Positions 44,044-52,668 of a stretch of 64,000 bases of DNA are shown here, piece after piece (within the stretch, counting starts at the first letter, position 1; each line of letters opens with the position of its first letter). The stretch covers positions 55,619 to 119,618 of the forward strand of contig DATLOC010000060.1 in assembly GCA_035536455.1 (NCBI GenBank), written 5' to 3'. A program made the position numbers and the translations under genes. The DNA is from DASUNQ01 sp035536455 (GTDB taxonomy: Bacteria; Acidobacteriota; Thermoanaerobaculia; Multivoradales; UBA5704). Under the pieces are notes generated by a model that worked only from the letters and a program-made list of their open reading frames with translations, had not been told where the DNA came from and made no database searches.

Positions 44044-44730
44044 GTGCTTGCCGACACCCGGGTGGCCGCCGCAATACCGGCCTACAACGCCGCGCCCAGC
44101 CTCGGGGAGGTGGTGCGCGGCACCCGCGCGGTCGTCCCCGACGTGCTGGTGGTGGACGACGGCTCGGCCGACGCCACCGCCGAGGTAGCACGCGCCGCAG
44201 GCGCGCGGGTGCTCGTGCAGCCCGAGAACCGCGGCAAAGGGGCGGCCCTCGCCCTCGCCTTCCGCACCCTCTTCGCCGAGGGATGCGGCGGTGTCGTCAC
44301 CCTCGACGCCGACGGCCAGCACCTGCCGGAGGAGATCCCCAAGCTCCTGGCGGCGGCGGGCGGCGGCGCCGACCTGGTGCTCGGCGTGCGCGACCACCTG
44401 TTCGGCGAGATGAGCACGCTGCGGCGGGCGAGCAACCGGCTCTCCTCGCGCGCCATCTCCTTCGCCGCCGGCCAGACGCTCTGCGACATCCAGACCGGCT
44501 TCCGCTACTACTCGCGCCGGCTGGTCGAGACGGTGGGCTTCCCCGAAGGGCGCTTCGAGGCCGAGAGCGCCGTCGTGGTGCGGGCGGCGCGGTGCGGCTT
44601 CCGCGTCGAGTGCGTGCCGGTCCGCCTGGGCTTCGCCGACGGCCGCACCTCCAGCCACTACCGGCCGCTGCTCGACTCGCTGCGCATCGCCGGCGCCGTC
44701 ACCCGCGCCCGCTTCCGGGGGCGGCGGTGA
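44044..44730 (+). CDS. Family 2 glycosyltransferase
   Basis: 228 residues from GTG 44044. GT-A signature: VAAAIPAYNAAPSLGEVV, DVLVVDDGSADATAEVA, NRGKGAALALAF and the DxD-like VTLDADGQHLPEE, then CDIQTGFRYYSRRL. It has no membrane span, so it works on the cytoplasmic face, probably adding a sugar to a polyprenyl- or pigment-lipid. Aryl-polyene clusters usually hold a GT2 gene. GTGA overlap with the reductase gene. Confidence 0.9.
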   Translation: MLADTRVAAAIPAYNAAPSLGEVVRGTRAVVPDVLVVDDGSADATAEVARAAGARVLVQPENRGKGAALALAFRTLFAEGCGGVVTLDADGQHLPEEIPKLLAAAGGGADLVLGVRDHLFGEMSTLRRASNRLSSRAISFAAGQTLCDIQTGFRYYSRRLVETVGFPEGRFEAESAVVVRAARCGFRVECVPVRLGFADGRTSSHYRPLLDSLRIAGAVTRARFRGRR

Positions 44731-45473
44731 CGCCGGACCTTCCCGCGGGCGGCGGCGCCGTGCTGGTGACCGGCGGCAGCCGCGGCATCGGGCGGGCGAT
44801 CGTCGAGGCGCTGGTGGCCGAGGGGCGGAGCGTGGCGTTCACCTGGCGGGCGCAAGAAGAGGCGGCGCGGGAGGTGGAGGCGGCCGCCGCCGGCCGCGCC
44901 CGCGCCTTCCACCTTGACTTCGCCGACCACGACCGCCCGGACGAGCTGGTGCGCGAGGTGGAGGGGTCGCTCGGGCCGCTCGACGGGCTGGTCAACAACG
45001 CCGGCGAGCGGCGCGAGGGGCTCCTCGCCCTGACCTCCGACGCGGACTGGGAGGCGGTGCTCGACGCCAACCTCTCCGGCCTCTTCCGCTGCTGCCGGGC
45101 AGCGCTGCGCGGCATGGTGGTGCGCCGGCACGGCGCGATCGTCAACGTCTCTTCGCTCTCGGCGCTGCGGGGCGTCGCCGGACAGACCGCCTACGCCGCC
45201 GCCAAGGCCGGCGTGCTGGGCCTCACCCGCGCCCTGGCGCGCGAGGTCGGGCGGCGCAACATCCGGGTCAACGCCGTGGTGCCGGGCTTCGTGGCGACCG
45301 AGATGACGGCCGGCGTGCCGCCCGAAGCGGTGGCGCTCCTCCGCTCCGGCGAGTGCCTGCCGGGGGGCACCACCCCCGCCGCGGTGGCCGGCGCCGTCTG
45401 CTTCCTCCTCTCCGACCGCGCCGCCGCGATCACCGGCCAGGCGCTGGTGGTCGACGCCGGCGCCTCGGCGTAG
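44727..45473 (+). CDS. 3-ketoacyl-ACP reductase (SDR family)
   Basis: 248 residues from GTG 44727. NADPH loop GAVLVTGGSRGIGRA, NNAGERREG, catalytic Ser in VNVSSLSAL, Tyr and Lys in TAYAAAKAG, and the C-terminal RNIRVNAVVPGFVATEMTAG. FabG-like. It reduces the beta-keto group made by the KS/CLF before dehydration to the double bond. Confidence 0.92.
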   Translation: MTPDLPAGGGAVLVTGGSRGIGRAIVEALVAEGRSVAFTWRAQEEAAREVEAAAAGRARAFHLDFADHDRPDELVREVEGSLGPLDGLVNNAGERREGLLALTSDADWEAVLDANLSGLFRCCRAALRGMVVRRHGAIVNVSSLSALRGVAGQTAYAAAKAGVLGLTRALAREVGRRNIRVNAVVPGFVATEMTAGVPPEAVALLRSGECLPGGTTPAAVAGAVCFLLSDRAAAITGQALVVDAGASA

Positions 45474-45482
45474 CCTGTCGGA

Positions 45483-47990
45483 ATGTCCCTCGCACCGTGG
45501 ATCGCCCGCCGGCCGGGGTGGGTGCTGGCCGGCGGCCTCGCCGTCACCGTCGCCGCGCTGGCGGTGGCGACGACGCGGCTGCGGATCGAGACCGACTTGG
45601 CCGCCCTCCTGCCGCACGACGCTCCGGCGGCGGCCGACTACCGCGCCTTCCTCAAGACCTTCGGCGGTTTCGAGAAGGTGTTCGTGGTGGTCCGCGCCGG
45701 CAGTGACAGTGTGGACGCGGGGACATTAATCACCGCGGCCGACCGCCTCGCCGAGCTGCTTGCCGCGAGCCCCGAGGTGGCGTCGGCGCGCTCCGGCTTG
45801 ACCGAGGAGGACCAGGCCTTCTTCCTCGGCCACGTGGCGCCGCGGGCGACGCTCCTCACCGACCTGCCCGCCGCTGAGCTGGGGCGTCGGCTCGAGCCGG
45901 CGGCGATCCGCGCCCGCGCGGCGGAGCTGCGGCGCCTACTCACCACCCCGGCCGGCGGCGCCGCGGCGCCGCTCCTCGCCGCCGATCCGCTGGGCTTCGC
46001 CGACGGGCTCCTGGAGTCGGCGCACGCCACCCTGCCGCTCGACCCGCTCTCCGGCGCCTTCCTGGCGCCGGGTCGGGACGCGGCGCTGGTGGTGCTGACG
46101 CCGGCGCGGGCGGAGATCGACCCGGAGGGCGGCCGCGCCCTCGCCGCCGCGACCGCCGCCGCCGCGGCGCGCGTCCGCCGCGAGCTGGGGGTGCCGCTCC
46201 GCGTCGACGCCGGTGGCGGACCGCTCTACGCGGCGCAGGACGAGGCGATCCTGCGCGCCGACCTCTCGCGCACGCTCTCGGGCTCGGTCCTCGGTGTCGC
46301 GCTGGTGCTGCTGGTTGGGTTCGAAGGGGTGATGGTGCCCGGCGCCATCCTCCTCGCGGTGACCGCGGGCGTCGTCTGGACCGGCGCCTTCGCGGCGCTC
46401 GCGGTGGGCGCGCTCACCGGCGTCGGCGTCGGCTTCACCGCCGCCCTGGTCGGGCTCGGTGTCGAGTACGGGGTCCACGGCGGGGCCCGCTTCCAGACCG
46501 CGCGCCTGGCCGGCGCCGCGCCGGCCGCGGCGCTCGCGCGCGCCTTCGCCGAGGCGCGGCCCGGGATCGTCTCCTCGGCGCTCACCACCGCCGTGGCGCT
46601 GGCGGCGCTGGCGCTCTCGCACTTCCGGCCGTTGCGCGAGATGGGGATCGTGCTGACCGCCGGGGTGCTGGCGACGCTGGTCACCACCGCCACCCTCGGC
46701 GCGGGGGCGCTAGTGCTCCGACACCGGTTTGATCGGAACGCGCCTTACCGGCGCGGGGTGAGCAACCGCCGTCCCGGGCTGTGGCGCACCCGCGCGCAGC
46801 CGGCGGTGGACGCGCTGGTGGGCCTCGCCGCGCGCCGCCCGCGCGCCGTGCTGGCGGCGGCGCTGGCGCTGTCCATCGCGGCCGCCGCCGGGCTCTCGCG
46901 CCTCGACTTCGACGCCGACCTGCGCGCCCTCCGCCCCGCCGACCACCCGGCGCTGGCGGTCGAGCGGCTGCTCGTCGAGCGCTTCGGGCTCGGGCTCGAC
47001 ACCGCGACCGTCGTGGTGCGCGGCAAAGACCTCGGCGAAGCGCTGGCGCGCGCCGCGCGCGTGAAGGGCGCGCTGCGGCGGGCGCTCGGGCCGGCGGCGG
47101 AGGTCTCCTCGCCCTCCGACTGGCTGGCGGCCGGCGCGGCGCGCGACGCCCGCCTCCACCGGCTCGCCGGGCTGCCGCTCGCCCGCGCCGCCGGCGACCT
47201 CGAGCGCGAGCTGGCCGCCGCCGGCTTGAACCCGCGCGCCTTCGCCCCCGGCCTTGGCGCCTTGCACGCGCTGGCGCGCGGCGAGGACCCCGGCGCCCCG
47301 CCGCCGACGGTGTGGCCCGATTGGGTGCGCGAGCTGGTACGCGCGCCGGCGCCGGGAGGCGGCGCCGCGGTGGCGGTCAACCTCCGCCTGCCGCTCGGCG
47401 GCGAGCGCGCCGCCCGCGTCGCGGTGCTGCGGGCGCTGGCGCCGCTCGGGCCGGGGATCGCCTTCGCCTCGGCGCCGCGGGTGGGGGAGGAGCTGCGCCA
47501 CCTCGCCCTCGCCGACCTCCGCCGCTCGAGCGCGGTGGCGCTGCTGCTCGTCGCCGCGGTCGTCCTCGTCTCCTTCCGCGGCCGGGCGGGCCCGTCGGCG
47601 CTCTCCGCCCTGCCGCTCGCCCTCGGCTGCCTCTGGACCTTCGGGCTTTGGGGCGCGGCCGGCCGGCCGATCGACCTGCTGTGCATCGCCACCCTCCCCG
47701 TCCTCTTCGGCACCGGCATCGACCTCGGCGTCCACGCCCTGCACACGGCGCGCGTGCACCCGCAGGGCGTGGCGGGTGCGGCGCGCGAGCTGGGGCTGGC
47801 GATGACGCTGACGGTCGTCACCACCGGCATCGGCTTCGGCAGCCTTGCCTCCTCGCGGGTGCCGGGGCTGCGCAACGCCGGGTTGATCGTGGCGGTCGGA
47901 GTGGTAGCTTGCCTCCTCGCCACGCTCACCGTCCTGCCGGCCCTCGGCGCGCTGGCCCCGCGCCGGCGTGAGGGAGCGACGCCGCCGTGA
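45483..47990 (+). CDS. MMPL/RND-type lipid exporter
   Basis: 835 residues, ATG 45483. Symmetric RND layout: TM1 (PGWVLAGGLAVTVAALAVA, residues 11-29), a large periplasmic loop, TM cluster 2-6 (about 265-420, including FTAALVGLGVEYGVHGGARF with Asp-lacking GxGxEYG core), then the same again after about residue 455 (ARRPRAVLAAALALSIAAAA; FGTGIDLGVHALHTARVHPQ). MMPL proteins of this type (HpnN-like) move hopanoids, mycolipids or aryl polyenes to the outer membrane. It overlaps the next gene by GTGA. Confidence 0.9.
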   Translation: MSLAPWIARRPGWVLAGGLAVTVAALAVATTRLRIETDLAALLPHDAPAAADYRAFLKTFGGFEKVFVVVRAGSDSVDAGTLITAADRLAELLAASPEVASARSGLTEEDQAFFLGHVAPRATLLTDLPAAELGRRLEPAAIRARAAELRRLLTTPAGGAAAPLLAADPLGFADGLLESAHATLPLDPLSGAFLAPGRDAALVVLTPARAEIDPEGGRALAAATAAAAARVRRELGVPLRVDAGGGPLYAAQDEAILRADLSRTLSGSVLGVALVLLVGFEGVMVPGAILLAVTAGVVWTGAFAALAVGALTGVGVGFTAALVGLGVEYGVHGGARFQTARLAGAAPAAALARAFAEARPGIVSSALTTAVALAALALSHFRPLREMGIVLTAGVLATLVTTATLGAGALVLRHRFDRNAPYRRGVSNRRPGLWRTRAQPAVDALVGLAARRPRAVLAAALALSIAAAAGLSRLDFDADLRALRPADHPALAVERLLVERFGLGLDTATVVVRGKDLGEALARAARVKGALRRALGPAAEVSSPSDWLAAGAARDARLHRLAGLPLARAAGDLERELAAAGLNPRAFAPGLGALHALARGEDPGAPPPTVWPDWVRELVRAPAPGGGAAVAVNLRLPLGGERAARVAVLRALAPLGPGIAFASAPRVGEELRHLALADLRRSSAVALLLVAAVVLVSFRGRAGPSALSALPLALGCLWTFGLWGAAGRPIDLLCIATLPVLFGTGIDLGVHALHTARVHPQGVAGAARELGLAMTLTVVTTGIGFGSLASSRVPGLRNAGLIVAVGVVACLLATLTVLPALGALAPRRREGATPP

Positions 47991-48934
47991 GCGCGCGCAC
48001 CCTCCCCGAGCGCCCGCCGCACGCGCCCGAGACCGGCCGCGCGCGGCGCCTCCTCGGGCGCTTCCACGTCACCGGTGTCTTCTGGTACCGCGCCGCCCGC
48101 TTCGGCGTGACGATCATCCCGGAGCCGCTCCTCGGCCTCGGCATGCACGTCTTCACCGCCTTCTTCTGGCTCACCCTGCGCCGCATCCGCGCCGCCATCG
48201 CCGCCAACCTCGAGCCGGTGCTCGGCCCGTGCGGCTTCTGGCGACGGCAGGCGCGCATCTACCGCACGATCCACGAGTTCTCCTGGTGCCTTGCGGAGCG
48301 CTACGAGCGGCTGACGGAGGGGAAGGAAGCGGTATCGGCGCTCGACGGCGAGGAGACCTGGCGCGCGGCGCTCGCCACGGAAGCGGGGTTCCTGCTGCTG
48401 TCGGCGCACGTCGGCCCGTGGGAGAGCGGCTCGATGGCGCCGGCGACGCGCGACCGCCGCCGCGTCCACCTGGTGCGCGAGGCCGAGCCCGACCCCGACG
48501 CCGACCGCTTCGTCCGCGCGCTCCTCGAAGCGGAGGCGCCGGGGCTCCACGTCACCCATTTCGCGGACGACGACCCGCAGCTCGGCGCCGTGCTGCTCGA
48601 CGCCGTCCGCGCCGGCGACATCGTCGCTCTCCAGGGCGACCGCCCGCGCGCCGGCGGCCGCACGCTCGAGGTGCCGCTCTTCGGCCGGCCGTTCCCTTTC
48701 CCGGTCGGCCCCGCGGCGCTGGCGCGCGCCGCCGGCGTGCCGATGGTGCCGGTCTTCACCCTGCGCGAGGGGCGCCTGCGCTACCGGGCGCGTGTGCGGC
48801 CGCCGATCGAGGTGGCGCGCACCGCCGACCGCGAGGCCGATCTGCGGCAGGCGCTCGCGCGCTACGCCGCCGAGCTGGAGGCTGCGATCCGCGAGCGGCC
48901 GCACCAGTGGTTCCTGTTCCGGAAGCTCAGGTGA
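47987..48934 (+). CDS. Lysophospholipid/lipid-A type acyltransferase
   Basis: 315 residues from GTG 47987. HtrB/LpxL family: catalytic HxxxxE motif in LLSAHVGPWESGSMAP, then HLVREAEPD, DIVALQGDRPRAGG and the C-terminal HQWFLFRKL (compare PxQWxWxH/RR). An N-terminal amphipathic anchor is likely. It would transfer the polyene acyl chain from ACP to a lipid acceptor. Last gene of the plus-strand operon; its 3' end overlaps the convergent dehydratase by 8 bases. Confidence 0.88.
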   Translation: MSARTLPERPPHAPETGRARRLLGRFHVTGVFWYRAARFGVTIIPEPLLGLGMHVFTAFFWLTLRRIRAAIAANLEPVLGPCGFWRRQARIYRTIHEFSWCLAERYERLTEGKEAVSALDGEETWRAALATEAGFLLLSAHVGPWESGSMAPATRDRRRVHLVREAEPDPDADRFVRALLEAEAPGLHVTHFADDDPQLGAVLLDAVRAGDIVALQGDRPRAGGRTLEVPLFGRPFPFPVGPAALARAAGVPMVPVFTLREGRLRYRARVRPPIEVARTADREADLRQALARYAAELEAAIRERPHQWFLFRKLR

Positions 48935-49676
48935 GGAAAGCGCTGAGCGTGCCGGCGCCGTGGAGGACGCCGCCGGCTTCGACCCGCCAGTCGTAGACCG
49001 CGAGAGCGCGCGCGCCGCCGGCGGGGTGGACGGTGACCGCGTACAGGGCTTCCGCGGCGAGCCATGGCTGCGGGAAGGCGGCCTCGCGCACCCCGACGAG
49101 ATAGCCGAGACCTGGCGGCCCGCCCGGTCCGCCCAACGCCGCCAGCGCGGCGGCCGCCTGCGCCGCCATCTCGACGGTGAGCAGCGCCGGCGCGCGATCG
49201 TCGCGGACGAACGGCGAGTCGCGGGGCACTGCGGCGAAGGCGGCGAGCCGGCCGCCGTCGCGCGCCAGGAGCCGGCGCAGGAAAAGCGCCGGCGGGCGGT
49301 GGGGGACCAGCTCATCGACGGCCGGAAAATCTTCAGGCGACGAACCAATCGCCGAGCCCTGATCGAGCGCGCCCTGCGCTGCCGCCGCCCCGATCTCCTC
49401 GATCCGCGCCGTGCCGTCGCTCACCCGCTCCTCACCCAGCCGCAGCTCGAACCGCACTTCGTCGCCACCGACCGCCGCGAGCCGCACTTCGGGCTCCTGG
49501 CCCGGCGCCACCGCCCGCCGGAAGCGCACCCCGCGCAACGCCGCGAGGCGCACCGCCCTGCCTTCTCGAAGCGACAGCGCCGCCTCGACGAGCGCGAGCT
49601 GCGCCACCCCCGGCAGCACCGGCCGCGCCGGGAAATGACCGGCGAAGAACGGCGCGAGGTCCTCCGCCGCGATCAG
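48927..49676 (-). CDS. Fused ApeI-like/ApeP-like dehydratase with CTG start
   Basis: 249 residues if translated from CTG 49676. The first GTG in frame (49619) would cut off the FabZ-family motif FFAGHFPARPVLPGVAQL (His14 counted from the CTG), so it cannot be the true start. CTG 49676 overlaps the upstream TGA in the same 4-base way (CTGA) as the neighbouring ATGA/GTGA pairs. Residues 1-95 are a hot-dog dehydratase of ApeI/FabA-Z type; residues 115-245 (VDELVPHRPPALFLRRLL and LLTVEMAAQAAAALAALGG) are a second hot-dog domain like ApeP. In known aryl-polyene systems these are two proteins that form a heterodimer. The start choice is inferred. Confidence 0.8.
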   Translation of the reverse strand: MIAAEDLAPFFAGHFPARPVLPGVAQLALVEAALSLREGRAVRLAALRGVRFRRAVAPGQEPEVRLAAVGGDEVRFELRLGEERVSDGTARIEEIGAAAAQGALDQGSAIGSSPEDFPAVDELVPHRPPALFLRRLLARDGGRLAAFAAVPRDSPFVRDDRAPALLTVEMAAQAAAALAALGGPGGPPGLGYLVGVREAAFPQPWLAAEALYAVTVHPAGGARALAVYDWRVEAGGVLHGAGTLSAFLT

Positions 49677-50959
49677 GATGACGCGCTCGCGGTGAGCAGC
49701 GAGAACCCCGGCCGCCGCCGCGTGATCGCCACCCGCCGGTGGAACGCCACGATGAGGTCGAGCAGCAGCAGGCGCCAGCGCACGGCGGCGATCGGGCGCG
49801 GGAAGACGTGGCCGGCGAGCACCGAGATGATCGCCCGGTGCACCGCCAGCGGCCCGCAGGCGTCGAGGAAGATGTCGCGGAAGGCGGGGTCGTAGTAGAG
49901 GTGGACCATGCGGAAGAAGGGCGCGGAGCTGTCGCGCACGAAGCGGACGTAGCGGCGGCGCACCGCCTCGGCCGGCGCCGTGCCGCGCGAGATTGCGGCG
50001 ATGCCGCGCGCCGCCTCGGCGGCGCTCAGCATGCCGAGGCAGACGCCGGTCGAGAAGATCGGATCGACGAAGGTGGCGGCGTCGCCGGCCAGGAAGTAGC
50101 CGGGGCCGGCGTAGGGCTCACAGCGGTAGCTGAAGTCGGCGGCGACGGCGTTGGCGGCGGGGAAAACGGCGCCGGCGGTGCGCTCGGCGAGCAGCGGCGT
50201 GCGGCGGATCGCCCAGGCGAGCATCTGGTTGGCGGGTACGCCGGTCGAGCGCGCGGCGTCGGCGTCGATCACCAGGCCGATGCTGGTGCGCTCCGCGTCG
50301 AGCGGGATGAGCCAGAACCACCCCTCGTTGCACATCACGATGACGATGTAGCCGCCCTCGACCCCGGGCTTCCGCCAGACACCGGAGAAGTGCCCGAAGT
50401 AGGCCACGTTCTTCGGCCGCGGCAGCACCCGCCGCGTCTGGAGGTGGCGCCCGACGACCGTCCCCTGGCCGCTGGCGTCGATCAGCCAGCGGCCGCTGAC
50501 CGTGCGGCCGTCGTCGAGCGCGACGGCCACGTCGCCGTCGGCGAGCCGCAGCACCGACCGCACGGCCACCCCTTCGACCACCTCGGCGCCGGCGTCGCGC
50601 GCCGCGCCGAGCAGCATGGCGTCGAAGGGGGCGCGCTCGATGTTGACGGCGCTGACCTCCCCCTGCGCCAGCCCCTGGTCGAAGACGATGCAATTCGACT
50701 CGCTGCCGTCGCCCATGCCGAACTCGGCGCCGAACTTGGGGACGTGGGGGATCGCCGCCAGCCGCTCCTCGAGCCCGAGCTCGCGAATCAGTTCCATGTT
50801 GCGCGGCAGGAACGATTCGCCGATGTGGAAGTGAGGGAACGTGGCGCGGTCGACGACCAGCGCCGTGAGCCCTTCGCGGCGCAGGGCGAGCGCGGCGGTG
50901 GCGCCGGCGGGGCCGCCGCCGATGACCAGGGCGTCGTAGATCTCGGGAGCTGCGCTCAT
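49673..50959 (-). CDS. Flavin-dependent halogenase-like monooxygenase
   Basis: 428 residues from ATG 50959 (ATGA overlap). FAD-binding ALVIGGGPAGATAALALRRE, then RATFPHFHIGESFLP, the halogenase-type WxWxIP signature as EGWFWLIPLD, and GPGYFLAGDAATFVDPIFST. A Lys follows the GESFLP block (PKFGAEFGMG) near where halogenases carry their catalytic Lys. Family members halogenate aromatic rings or hydroxylate/reduce isoprenoids. In a pigment cluster, halogenation as in brominated xanthomonadins is an attractive idea, but plain oxygenation is not excluded. Confidence 0.8.
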   Translation of the reverse strand: MSAAPEIYDALVIGGGPAGATAALALRREGLTALVVDRATFPHFHIGESFLPRNMELIRELGLEERLAAIPHVPKFGAEFGMGDGSESNCIVFDQGLAQGEVSAVNIERAPFDAMLLGAARDAGAEVVEGVAVRSVLRLADGDVAVALDDGRTVSGRWLIDASGQGTVVGRHLQTRRVLPRPKNVAYFGHFSGVWRKPGVEGGYIVIVMCNEGWFWLIPLDAERTSIGLVIDADAARSTGVPANQMLAWAIRRTPLLAERTAGAVFPAANAVAADFSYRCEPYAGPGYFLAGDAATFVDPIFSTGVCLGMLSAAEAARGIAAISRGTAPAEAVRRRYVRFVRDSSAPFFRMVHLYYDPAFRDIFLDACGPLAVHRAIISVLAGHVFPRPIAAVRWRLLLLDLIVAFHRRVAITRRRPGFSLLTASASS

Positions 50960-52605
50960 GGAGCGGCCTCGAGGCACGAACAGCTTTCGGGTGGGAAGGC
51001 TGCCTCCGGGTCCGCGGGCAGGTCCGCGATCACCTCGAATGCGACCTCTTCGCCGCGGGGAAAGCCCGCCGCCGGCAGCGCGGCGACGGTGTGGCGGCCG
51101 GGGGCGAGGTCCGGCGGGAGTGGTAGCCATGCGGCCTGCCCGGACGCGGCGAGTGGGAAGGCCGGCGTGCCGTCAAGGGTGAGCCCGCGCCAGGCGAGCG
51201 CTCCAGGGAACCGGCCGCAGACGCAGACGCCGTCGCCGGTCGCGGCCGCGCCGTCGAGCCGCGGCTGGCCCTTCCCTCTCCTTGCCACCTGAATTCCGGC
51301 CGTCGCCTCGACGGTCACCTCGCCGGTCGAGTCCGTGTAGGTCACCAGGAGCGGCACCTCCGGCGCGAGGTCGGCCGGCAGCTCGGCGGTCAGGAGGGTC
51401 GCTAGCAGCTCCGCCGGCGGCGAGGGCGGCAGCGGCTCGACGGCGGCGACCTCGAAGGCGAGGCTCGCGGACTCCGCGGCCGGTACGACCGCGAGGAACG
51501 GTCCCGCGGGCTCGCCGGTCTCGCCGCCGGAGGACGGCGCGACGGCGACGATGCGCGGCGGCAGGTCGGCCGAGTCGGCGGCGGCGACCTCGTAGAGCCG
51601 CACTCCTTCCTCGCCGAGCCCGACGTCGGCGAGCAGCTCCCCGCCGTCGCGCCGCGAGACGGTGAAGACCTCGGCCTCGCCGGCCAGGCCGAACGGCTCG
51701 GGATCGGCGACGGCGACCGCGTAGGCGGCCGCGGGCCCGCGCTCGGGCGCCGCCGGCTCCGCGCCCATCCCGATCTCCGCCTCCAGCGACGGCGGCTCCT
51801 CTATCGGCTCCGCAGCCTCCTCACCCTCGACCGGCAGCTCCTCGACGGTGAACTCCTCCTCCTCGATCCCGGCGCTGAGGTCGAGGTCGGCGGCCGACAG
51901 CGCCCGCACCAGGTAGCGTGCGCGCCGCCGCGCCGGCTCCTCGGCCGCCAGCGCCGCCGCCAGCCGCGCCAGCTCGGTCCGCCCGGGGTGCGCCGCGACG
52001 GTCTCTGCCAGCTCCAGCTCCACCCGCCGCGCCCGCGCCGGGTCCCAGGTCGAGACCCGCGGGTCGAACGGCACGGCGTCCGCGCCGGCGATCGTCCAGC
52101 GCCCCGCCGGCGGTGTCCTCTCCGGGTCGAGCACCTGGACGAGGATCGTCTCGCCGGGTGCCGCCGCCGGCGGCAGGCGGAGCAACCCGTCCAGGCTCGC
52201 CGCCGGACGCGGCGCGGCTCCCACCGGCAGGTCGTCGGCGTAGAAGACCGGCCGGTCGTCGCCGCGCACCTCGACCGCCAGCTCCCGCGGCACTTTCCCT
52301 TCCGCCAGCTCCAGCCGGAAGCGCGCCGGCGGCGGTGTCGCCGGGCCGCGCAGGGTGAGCGAGCCGGCCTCGCGGCTCAGGTACCAGCCGCTTGGGAAGG
52401 CGGCGGCGTGGAGGCGCTCGGCCAGCCGCGCCGGCACGATGAGCCGCAGCTCGTCGATCGCGGGGCCGTCCTTCCAGAGGAAGATGAGCGCCCGCGCGCC
52501 GGGGTCGAAGACGGCGGTCAGCGTGCCGCTCCCCTGCGCCCAAGCCGCGGGCGCGGCGAGGGCCAGCGCCAGAGAGGCGGCAAGGAAGCGGCCGGGACGT
52601 GACAT
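50956..52605 (-). CDS. Secreted protein of pigment cluster, unknown function
   Basis: 549 residues, signal peptide SRPGRFLAASLALALAAPAA with cleavage after AWA. The mature chain is Pro/Ala/Glu-rich with several beta domains (for example PLLVTYTDSTGEVTVEAT) and an acidic insertion near residues 250-290; four cysteines occur in VCVCGRF and SCSCLEAAP close to the C-terminus. No recognised domain. Upstream gene of the minus-strand operon with the flavoprotein and dehydratase, so it may act in outer-membrane delivery or display of the pigment. Confidence 0.65.
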   Translation of the reverse strand: MSRPGRFLAASLALALAAPAAWAQGSGTLTAVFDPGARALIFLWKDGPAIDELRLIVPARLAERLHAAAFPSGWYLSREAGSLTLRGPATPPPARFRLELAEGKVPRELAVEVRGDDRPVFYADDLPVGAAPRPAASLDGLLRLPPAAAPGETILVQVLDPERTPPAGRWTIAGADAVPFDPRVSTWDPARARRVELELAETVAAHPGRTELARLAAALAAEEPARRRARYLVRALSAADLDLSAGIEEEEFTVEELPVEGEEAAEPIEEPPSLEAEIGMGAEPAAPERGPAAAYAVAVADPEPFGLAGEAEVFTVSRRDGGELLADVGLGEEGVRLYEVAAADSADLPPRIVAVAPSSGGETGEPAGPFLAVVPAAESASLAFEVAAVEPLPPSPPAELLATLLTAELPADLAPEVPLLVTYTDSTGEVTVEATAGIQVARRGKGQPRLDGAAATGDGVCVCGRFPGALAWRGLTLDGTPAFPLAASGQAAWLPLPPDLAPGRHTVAALPAAGFPRGEEVAFEVIADLPADPEAAFPPESCSCLEAAP

Positions 52606-52668
52606 CGGACCGCGTAGGTTAACGCACCCTCCTTGCAAACCGCCGCCGGCTCTGCGAGGTTCCGCCCG

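Noticed and set aside
46745..49348. 867-residue minus-strand frame across the MMPL and acyltransferase genes
   Set aside because: Arg/Ser/Pro-rich composition and overlap with two well-supported genes mark it as a shadow.
48927..49619. Dehydratase starting at GTG 49619
   Set aside because: That start removes FFAGHFPARP, the core of the family motif, which is clearly encoded upstream in the same frame.
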